From the NCBI GenBank assembly GCA_937919125.1, contig CALFOB010000238.1:1-5259 (forward strand): a stretch of DNA of 5,259 bases, written 5' to 3'. Positions 1-4,528 of the stretch are shown here, in pieces. Position numbers and translations under genes: made by a program. This DNA is from an uncultured Micrococcales bacterium. Its GTDB lineage: Bacteria; Actinomycetota; Actinomycetes; Actinomycetales; Microbacteriaceae. The first letter of the stretch is position 1. Each line of letters begins with the position of its first letter. Below the pieces are notes generated by a model, which made no database searches, was not told where the DNA came from, and saw only the letters and a list, made by a program, of their open reading frames with translations.

Positions 1-25
1 GTTCAGACGTGTGCTCTTCCGATCT
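1..25. other. Illumina TruSeq adapter remnant (not genomic)
   Basis: These 25 bases match the end of the TruSeq read-2 adapter, which I know from memory, up to and including the terminal CTCTTCCGATCT where insert DNA begins. The genome therefore starts at base 26, and the window's left edge is a contig end with untrimmed adapter. On the minus strand the adapter stays open in the frame of the neighbouring gene and would be translated as DRKSTRLN, a familiar adapter-derived artefact in predicted proteins. It should be masked. Confidence 0.97.
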
Positions 26-369
26 CCCATCACGAACAGCCTGCCTGGATGGTTCTCTTCAATTAGTTCAACTACACGTTCTATTTCACCTCCGGTGAAA
101 TAGATGTTCTCCTGGACTACGTTTTCGTATAGTTCTGGGATATGGGTTAGGACGTAGGTTGGGAGAGGTCTAGGGCCTTGAACACCACTTTCGATCTCGA
201 AGTCAAAGGTTGCCCGGCCCTGCAGAATTGCTGAGGAAGTGCTTACTAGGTTGAAATAGCCGTAGTCTTCCCCTGAAGATAGGTACTTTTCAGCCCAGGA
301 CATATCTCCATTAGGGCCAGCTAGATAGCCATCGCTTGAGATAGCGGCATAGAAGATACGTTCATTCAC
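26..369 (-). CDS. RibD C-terminal / dihydrofolate reductase-fold protein, N-terminal part only
   Basis: This is a partial gene: 115 genuine residues are present, against roughly 170-190 usual for stand-alone members of this family. The start is the GTG at 369-367. An in-frame TAG lies four codons upstream (381-379) and no ATG occurs near, so the start is well fixed. The protein opens with a beta strand and the family's substrate-loop pattern (IFYAAISSDGYLAGPNGDMSW, residues 5-25, with SSDGYLAGP as the core). It continues with AILQGRATF (47-55, matching the usual 'MGRRTYE' region), PTYVLTH (70-76) and RLFVMGG (110 onward, the NADPH-binding 'GG' strand), where the adapter cuts it. Family members use the dihydrofolate reductase fold to bind NAD(P)H and reduce small molecules; the true substrate of this one cannot be told. 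It is transcribed away from serA. No Shine-Dalgarno is visible, and translation is probably leaderless. Confidence 0.85.
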
Positions 370-375
370 AGTAAA

Positions 376-381
376 AGACTA
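376..381 (-). promoter_or_regulatory. Probable -10 element of a leaderless promoter for the RibD-C-like gene
   Basis: On the minus strand the hexamer TAGTCT (381 to 376) fits TAnnnT. Exactly six bases separate its last T from the GTG start, which places the transcription start on the G of GTG (position 369). This is the spacing of leaderless actinobacterial promoters, and it agrees with the lack of a ribosome binding site. The -35 region about 17 bases upstream (TTCAAT) is weak. It is read by eye only. Confidence 0.5.
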
Positions 382-394
382 GTCATGGCTTGGG

Positions 395-400
395 TAAGAT
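395..400 (+). promoter_or_regulatory. Possible -10 element for serA
   Basis: TAAGAT fits the sigma-70-type -10 consensus (TAnnnT) and would give a start near 407 with a leader of about 54 bases. No good -35 is seen; the expected place (near 372-377) overlaps the -10 of the divergent gene. A dyad GAAGC-AC-GCTTC (402-413) sits right at the predicted start and could be an operator or chance. Confidence 0.35.
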
Positions 401-447
401 TGAAGCACGCTTCGCTGTGGCAGCAAACATCCAACCCAACTAACTTC

Positions 448-453
448 GAGGAT
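448..453 (+). promoter_or_regulatory. Ribosome binding site of serA, deciding a TTG start
   Basis: GAGGAT ends 7 bases before the TTG at 461. No ATG or GTG lies in frame close by, and translation from this TTG gives MAKPIVLIAEELSP, which lines up with the N-terminus of mycobacterial SerA. The Shine-Dalgarno thus supports TTG as the real start. Confidence 0.75.
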
Positions 454-460
454 CTCTACC

Positions 461-2053
461 TTGGCTAAACCTATTGTTCTTATTGCTGAAGAGCTTTCAC
501 CTGCAACCGTTGAAGCTCTAGGGCCAGACTTTGAAGTGCGTAACGTTGACGGCACTGACCGCACAGCACTTCTTAAAGAGCTTGCTACCGCTAATGCAAT
601 CCTTGTTCGTTCAGCTACTCAGGTTGACGCGGAGGCTATCGCAGCGGCACCTAACCTGAAGGTAATTGCTAGAGCGGGTGTTGGTCTAGACAACGTAGAC
701 ATCAAGGCTGCTACTAATGCTGGTGTCATGGTTGTGAATGCTCCAACCTCAAACGTTATTTCAGCGGCTGAACTTGCTATCGCTCACATCTTCTCTCTAG
801 CTCGCTTTGTTCCAGATGCTAATGCATCTCTAAAGGCCGGTAAGTGGCAGAGATCTAAGTTCACTGGTGTTGAACTATATGAAAAGACCATTGGAATTGT
901 TGGTCTTGGTCGTATTGGAACTCTAGTTGCTCAAAGACTAAGTGGTTTTGGAACAACTCTTATTGGCTATGACCCTTATGTAACTCAGGTAAGAGCAGAG
1001 CAAATGGGTGTTGAACTAGTTTCTCTAGAAGATCTAATGAAGAGATCTGATTTCATTACTATTCACATTCCTAAGACACCTGAGACCACAGGTCTTATCA
1101 GTACCGACGAGTTTGCTATTGCTAAACCTAATCTTCGTATTGTCAATGCATCTCGCGGTGGCATCATCGATGAAGATGCTCTCTACGCTGCATTGAAGTC
1201 AAACCGTATTGCTGGAGCAGGACTAGACGTGTTCGTGAGTGAACCTCCAACAGGTTCACCACTTCTAGAACTAGAAAACATTATTGTTACCCCTCACCTT
1301 GGAGCTTCTACTGATGAAGCTCAAGAGAAGGCAGGTATCTCTGTAGCTAAGAGCGTAAGACTTGCTCTAGCTGGAGATCTAGTGCCTGATGCTGTGAACG
1401 TGGCTGGTGGAGTTATTGATGCTGCTGTTAGACCTGGTATTTCACTTATGGAAAACATGGGTCAACTACTCTTTGCTATTTCAGGTGGCAACGTAGCGTC
1501 TATTGAAGTTGAAGTAAGAGGAGAGATTGCATCTCTTGATGTTTCAGTATTGAAACTTGCTGGGCTAAAGGGCTTCTATCAGAATGCTGTTACTGAGCAG
1601 GTCTCTTATGTGAATGCACCTCTAATGGCCGAATCTAGGGGAGTAGAAGTAAAGCTCTCAGTTGATTCCAACAGTGATGAATACAGAAATGTAACAACCA
1701 TTAGAGCAGTTCTTGCTGATGGAACAACATCTTCTGTTTCTGGAACAGTTATTGGACCTAAGCTTCAACAGAAGATTGTGAACCTAAATGGTTACGATGT
1801 TGAACTTGCTATGGCAGAACACCTAGTGATGATGGTCTATGCAGATAGACCAGGCATCGTTGCTGTTTATGGAAAAGCATTTGCTGAGAACAACATCAAC
1901 ATCGCAGCTATGCAGATCGCTAGAAACTCCAAGGGCGGTAAAGCTCTATCTGTCATCACCGTTGACTCTAAGGTCGATGCTGAAGTACTAGAGGCAGTAA
2001 GAGTTGCTATTGAAGCAGATGTTCTGAAAGCTATTGATCTAAAGCTTGACTAA
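461..2053 (+). CDS. serA: D-3-phosphoglycerate dehydrogenase (long type with ASB and ACT domains)
   Basis: SerA oxidises 3-phosphoglycerate to 3-phosphohydroxypyruvate with NAD+, the first step of serine synthesis, in the cytoplasm. At 530 residues it is nearly the same length as the mycobacterial enzyme. The split substrate-binding domain (about 1-100 and 285-315) carries RAGVGLDNVD (71-80). The Rossmann domain (about 101-284) has GLGRIG (148-153). The catalytic residues by homology are Arg232 (NASRGG), Glu261 (SEPP) and His279 (PHLGAST). An intervening ASB domain follows (about 320-450), then a C-terminal ACT domain (about 455-530). In the ACT domain Tyr460, Asp462 and Asn480 match the serine-contacting positions of the Mycobacterium tuberculosis enzyme as I recall them, so feedback inhibition by serine is likely. 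The start is TTG with a good GAGGAT site. The stop overlaps the stop of the convergent rhodanese gene by 4 bases, and no terminator is visible there. Arg codons shift from mixed CGT/AGA to only AGA/AGG after residue 250. Confidence 0.97.
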   Translation: MAKPIVLIAEELSPATVEALGPDFEVRNVDGTDRTALLKELATANAILVRSATQVDAEAIAAAPNLKVIARAGVGLDNVDIKAATNAGVMVVNAPTSNVISAAELAIAHIFSLARFVPDANASLKAGKWQRSKFTGVELYEKTIGIVGLGRIGTLVAQRLSGFGTTLIGYDPYVTQVRAEQMGVELVSLEDLMKRSDFITIHIPKTPETTGLISTDEFAIAKPNLRIVNASRGGIIDEDALYAALKSNRIAGAGLDVFVSEPPTGSPLLELENIIVTPHLGASTDEAQEKAGISVAKSVRLALAGDLVPDAVNVAGGVIDAAVRPGISLMENMGQLLFAISGGNVASIEVEVRGEIASLDVSVLKLAGLKGFYQNAVTEQVSYVNAPLMAESRGVEVKLSVDSNSDEYRNVTTIRAVLADGTTSSVSGTVIGPKLQQKIVNLNGYDVELAMAEHLVMMVYADRPGIVAVYGKAFAENNINIAAMQIARNSKGGKALSVITVDSKVDAEVLEAVRVAIEADVLKAIDLKLD

Positions 2054-2367
2054 AGGCTTGCTTCATAAGACAGGTCTCGACCTGAATTAGCCCAGCCATC
2101 TGTTCCACCAGCTACAGAAACTACGTCATAGCCTTGGGCTTCTAGGTAGTTGGCTACAGTCATAGATCTTCCACCTGAACGACAGATGATGAAGATTCTT
2201 GCCCCATCATCTAGCTTGTCTAGGTTCTCTGCCACATCATTCATAGGAATGTGGTGGGCGTTAGGAACGTGTCCTTCTGCCCATTCATGGTCTTCTCTAA
2301 CATCAAGGACAAAGCCGCCTCGATTAATGACATCAGCTAGTTCATCTAGAGTTACTTCGGTTGCCAT
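2050..2367 (-). CDS. Single-domain rhodanese (sulfurtransferase family)
   Basis: This 105-residue cytoplasmic protein is a complete single rhodanese domain of the GlpE/PspE size class. It shows the VLDVREDHEWAEGHVPNAHHIP signature (20-41), the active-site loop CRSGGRS (62-68) with catalytic Cys62, and the closing GYDVVSVAGGTDGW (79-92). Such proteins carry a persulfide on the cysteine and pass sulfur to thiol acceptors. The physiological partner cannot be read from the sequence. No signal peptide or membrane segment is present. The ATG at 2367-2365 has a good AGGAG (2377-2373) 5 bases upstream. It converges on serA with a 4-base overlap and diverges from a lipoprotein that has a related but cysteine-less domain. 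A TAAGAT hexamer (2397-2392, minus strand), the same hexamer proposed for serA, may be its -10. Confidence 0.93.
   Translation of the reverse strand: MATEVTLDELADVINRGGFVLDVREDHEWAEGHVPNAHHIPMNDVAENLDKLDDGARIFIICRSGGRSMTVANYLEAQGYDVVSVAGGTDGWANSGRDLSYEASL
2071..2084. repeat. Short inverted repeat just past the serA stop
   Basis: CAGGTC-TC-GACCTG is a perfect 6-base inverted repeat with a 2-base centre, 18 bases past the serA stop and inside the 3' end of the rhodanese gene. No T-run follows on the plus strand, so it is not a standard intrinsic terminator. It is the only structure that might stop or stabilise the serA transcript here, and it may be chance within coding sequence. Confidence 0.3.
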
Positions 2368-2446
2368 GAGATCTCCTAATCCTTTTCCTATATCTTAACT
2401 AAATCTGGTTGGGCTATTCTTTAAATACGTTCTTGAAAGGGTTGAA
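2368..2446. promoter_or_regulatory. Divergent promoter region between rhodanese and lipoprotein genes
   Basis: These 79 AT-rich bases lie between two divergent starts and must hold both promoters unless one is remote. Candidates by eye are TAAGAT (2397-2392) on the minus strand for the rhodanese, and TATTCT (2415-2420) or TAAATA (2422-2427) on the plus strand for the lipoprotein. None has a convincing -35, so the individual boxes are weak. The region as a whole is well placed. Confidence 0.45.
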
Positions 2447-2809
2447 ATGAAGAAATTGCAGGTTTCTGTTGCTGCACTTTTAGCCTTAGTTCTACTAACT
2501 AGCTTGAGTGCATGTGCTCCAGCCAAGCTCAGCATGGATAACGTCACTGAGATAATTGATACTCGCACAGCCGAGGAATACAACAAGTCGCACATGGTGG
2601 GGGCAATAAACATTGAGATGGCAACCGGAGGCTTCATTGCAGAGGTAGCTGAGATTGAACCTAAGGGAACCTTCTATGTATATGGCGAGACTGTCGAAGA
2701 AGCTGCTGAAGCAGTTATAAACATGAGAGAACTTGGTTTCACAAGTGTAATCAACATCGGCACATTCGCTGATGCCCAGAATGTTCTTCCACTTAAAGTG
2801 ACTGACTAA
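2447..2809 (+). CDS. Lipoprotein with a degenerate rhodanese-like domain
   Basis: This is a 120-residue predicted lipoprotein. A positively charged start (MKK) and a hydrophobic stretch (about 6-19) lead to the lipobox LSAC (20-23). Signal peptidase II would cut before Cys23, leaving the domain tethered outside the cytoplasmic membrane. After a short linker, residues 34-110 follow the rhodanese pattern: EIIDTRTAEEYNKSHMVGAI (35-54) matches the usual DxRxxxEYxxGHIxGAxNI, and ELGFTSVINI (95-104) matches the last strand. Where catalytic rhodaneses have the cysteine loop, this one reads YVYGETVEEA (77-86) with Gly80 in the cysteine position, so sulfur transfer by the usual mechanism is not possible. 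It may bind a ligand or partner instead; the role is unknown. The ATG has AAAGGG (2436-2441) 5 bases upstream. The stop overlaps the next start by one base (TAATG), so the methyltransferase is likely translationally coupled. Confidence 0.88.
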   Translation: MKKLQVSVAALLALVLLTSLSACAPAKLSMDNVTEIIDTRTAEEYNKSHMVGAINIEMATGGFIAEVAEIEPKGTFYVYGETVEEAAEAVINMRELGFTSVINIGTFADAQNVLPLKVTD

Positions 2810-3426
2810 TGGATTCATCTACCTGGGATCAGAAGTATTCAACAGACGAGTTCATCTATACCAAGATTGAAAACAGATTCGTTGTTGAATTCTGCAAAGA
2901 CCTAGATGGAACCAACAAGAAGGCTATTGATCTAGCCGGTGGTGAAGGTAGAAACAGCGTTTGGTTAGCTAAGCGTGGTTGGCAGGTGGAGAACATTGAT
3001 TTCTCCCAGGTTGCTCTCGATAAATACCTTCAGTTTGCTAAAGAAGAAGGTGTTCTCGATAACTGTCTTGCTACCTGCTCAGACGGTGAGTCATTTGTTC
3101 CGAAGCTAGATTCTGTTGAACTGGCTGTTGTTGCTTACTTACAGATACCGGAACCTGATCTTGAGGTTGCTATTCGAAGACTGAGTTCACATGTTGTACC
3201 TGGTGGAAATCTGGTTGGAGTATGGCATTCCAGAGAGAATCTAGAAGGTGGTTTTGGTGGTCCTAGAGATCCTCAGGTCCTACCTAATGTTGAGACGATT
3301 ACTAAAGCATTACAAGAAACAGGGCTTGAGATCGAGGTTCTAGAGAACCGAGATGGGCAAATCCAGACTAAAGAAGGCTTGAAGCCTTCAGTTACCTTAG
3401 TTTTATTGGCTCACAGACCCCTATAG
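2809..3426 (+). CDS. Class I SAM-dependent methyltransferase, substrate unknown
   Basis: The 205-residue protein has the Rossmann-type methyltransferase order. It begins with WDQKY (6-10), common at the front of TehB-like and related small-molecule methyltransferases. Motif I is AIDLAGGEGRNSVWLAKRG (39-57), the SAM-binding loop, with Ala-Gly-Gly in place of the usual Gly-Cys-Gly. The acidic end of strand 2 is Asp64 (ENIDFSQVAL). The motif IV region is ELAVVAYLQIP (104-114) and strand 5 follows VVPGGNLVGVWH (129-140). GGFGGPRDPQVLPNVETI (147-164) resembles a conserved stretch in actinobacterial relatives. The substrate is not evident; tellurite or thiol methylation is a family possibility only. 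It has no signal peptide and should be cytoplasmic. The ATG lies inside the lipoprotein stop, with only a weak AAAGTGA upstream, so it probably depends on translation of the preceding gene. A strong inverted repeat lies near its 3' end (3373-3389). Confidence 0.87.
   Translation: MDSSTWDQKYSTDEFIYTKIENRFVVEFCKDLDGTNKKAIDLAGGEGRNSVWLAKRGWQVENIDFSQVALDKYLQFAKEEGVLDNCLATCSDGESFVPKLDSVELAVVAYLQIPEPDLEVAIRRLSSHVVPGGNLVGVWHSRENLEGGFGGPRDPQVLPNVETITKALQETGLEIEVLENRDGQIQTKEGLKPSVTLVLLAHRPL
3373..3389 (+). repeat. Strong 8+8 inverted repeat near the 3' end of the methyltransferase gene
   Basis: GAAGGCTT-G-AAGCCTTC is perfect over 8+8 bases and can fold as a 6-base-pair stem GAAGGC/GCCTTC with the loop TTGAA. 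A T-rich stretch (TTTTATT, 3401-3407) follows 11 bases after the stem, too far for a standard intrinsic terminator. It ends 37 bases before the stop codon and could be a weak attenuator, a pause site, an RNA processing site before leuB, or chance. Confidence 0.4.
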
Positions 3427-3477
3427 AGATACTCCTCTCAAGTAAAGTTATAGAAAACGAGTAGGAATAAGAGCCAA
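3427..3477 (+). promoter_or_regulatory. Gap before leuB with a possible own promoter
   Basis: This is the largest same-strand gap in the plus-strand run (51 bases). TATAGA (3449-3454) is a possible -10 that would start transcription near 3461, but no -35 is recognisable. AGGA (3463-3466) lies 11 bases before the GTG start, a little far for a Shine-Dalgarno. No terminator hairpin with a T-run is present, so read-through from the methyltransferase gene is also possible. Confidence 0.3.
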
Positions 3478-4515
3478 GTGTCTAAGCAAATAAACATAGG
3501 TGTCATCGGTGGGGACGGTATTGGTCCTGAAGTCACAGCAGTAGCTCTTGAGGCTATGAACCTGGCTACTCGTGGTTCAGGTGTTGAATTTGTAACTACC
3601 GAATATGACCTAGGTGCCAAAAGATATGCAGCTACCGGTGAAATCCTTACCGATAAGGACATGGAGTCTCTAAAGAGCCATGATGCAATCTTGCTTGGAG
3701 CTATCGGTGACCCAAGTGTTCCTTCAGGTGTTCTTGAGCGTGGACTACTTCTAAAACTTAGATTCAGTTTTGATCACTTCATCAACCTACGTCCAACCAA
3801 GCTTTACCCAGGTGTTATTAGCCCATTGGCTGAGCCAGGCAACGTTGACTTTGTTGTAGTTCGTGAAGGCACCGAAGGTGCTTATGTTGGTAACGGTGGT
3901 TCTATTCGTGTTGGAACAGAGAATGAAGTAGCTAACGAAACTTCAGTGAACACCAAGTTTGGTGTTGAGAGAACTGTTAGATATGCATTCGAGTTAGCAG
4001 CTAACCGTGAGCGTAAGAAGCTAACCCTTGTTCACAAGCACAACGTATTAGTAAATGCTGGCTGGTTATGGCAGAGAACTGTTGATGAAGTAGCTCAAGA
4101 GTTTCCTGCAGTAACAGTTGACTACCTACACATTGATGCGGCAACTATTTTTATGGTTACTGACCCAGAGAGATTTGATGTCATTGTCACTGACAACCTC
4201 TTTGGTGATATCTTGACTGATCTAGCTGCGGCTATTGGTGGTGGCATTGGTATTGCTGCTTCAGGAAACATCAACCCAACTGGAGCATTCCCATCAATGT
4301 TTGAACCAGTTCATGGTTCAGCTCCTGATATTGCAGGTAAAGGTTTGGCAGATCCAACAGCTGCTGTTCTCTCAGCTGCGATGCTTTTGGATTACCTAGG
4401 TAACCCAGTTGCTGCAGCAAGAATTGAAAGAGCTGTTGCAATTGATTTATCAACACGTGGTGATGCAAAGAGATCAACTGCTGAAATAGCTCAAAGTATT
4501 TTCGCTCAACTTTAG
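3478..4515 (+). CDS. leuB: 3-isopropylmalate dehydrogenase
   Basis: LeuB oxidatively decarboxylates (2R,3S)-3-isopropylmalate to 2-ketoisocaproate with NAD+, the third step specific to leucine synthesis, in the cytoplasm. The 345 residues match the family's full length. The start is GTG (3478), because the conserved first strand NIGVIGGDGIGPEV begins at residue 6 and no other start is closer. Substrate-contacting positions by homology are Arg95, Arg105, Arg129, Tyr136 and Lys187. The metal-binding aspartates are Asp220 (HIDAATIFMV), Asp244 and Asp248 (DNLFGDILTDLAAAIGGG, 239-256, the family signature). Cofactor-binding HGSAPDIAGKG (279-289) is also present. GDPSVPSGVLERGLLLKLRF (77-96) is typical of the actinobacterial LeuB branch and separates it from isocitrate and tartrate dehydrogenases. 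ilvE follows after 13 bases, so the two form an operon for branched-chain amino acids. Confidence 0.96.
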   Translation: MSKQINIGVIGGDGIGPEVTAVALEAMNLATRGSGVEFVTTEYDLGAKRYAATGEILTDKDMESLKSHDAILLGAIGDPSVPSGVLERGLLLKLRFSFDHFINLRPTKLYPGVISPLAEPGNVDFVVVREGTEGAYVGNGGSIRVGTENEVANETSVNTKFGVERTVRYAFELAANRERKKLTLVHKHNVLVNAGWLWQRTVDEVAQEFPAVTVDYLHIDAATIFMVTDPERFDVIVTDNLFGDILTDLAAAIGGGIGIAASGNINPTGAFPSMFEPVHGSAPDIAGKGLADPTAAVLSAAMLLDYLGNPVAAARIERAVAIDLSTRGDAKRSTAEIAQSIFAQL

Positions 4516-4528
4516 AAAGAGTAGATTA

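Noticed and set aside
379..564. Minus-strand open frame of 61 codons across the start of serA
   Set aside because: It overlaps the serA N-terminus and the divergent promoter region, has no recognisable motif and a low-complexity Ser/Arg-rich translation; it is a shadow frame.
1263..1276. Inverted repeat TTCTAG-AA-CTAGAA in serA
   Set aside because: It results from repeated CTA and GAA codons (LLELEN) and has no regulatory context.
851..2374. Six AGATCT sites in about 1.5 kb (851, 1030, 1043, 1375, 2164, 2369)
   Set aside because: This is more than random, but the sites fall in ordinary codon pairs at irregular spacing and the rest of the window has none; there is no sign of an array or a functional motif.
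2150..2637. Open frames opposite the rhodanese (plus strand) and opposite the lipoprotein (minus strand)
   Set aside because: They are antisense to genes with clear domain signatures and show no family motifs.
3425..3439. GAGA...TCTC mini-hairpin just after the methyltransferase stop
   Set aside because: The stem is only four base pairs with a six-base loop and no T-run follows, so it cannot be called a terminator.
3438..3662. Minus-strand open frame over the leuB start
   Set aside because: It lies antisense to the conserved LeuB N-terminus and shows no protein family features.
4392..4403. Perfect 12-base palindrome TTACCTAGGTAA in leuB
   Set aside because: About one such palindrome is expected by chance in a window of this size, and it encodes the ordinary LeuB stretch DYLGN.
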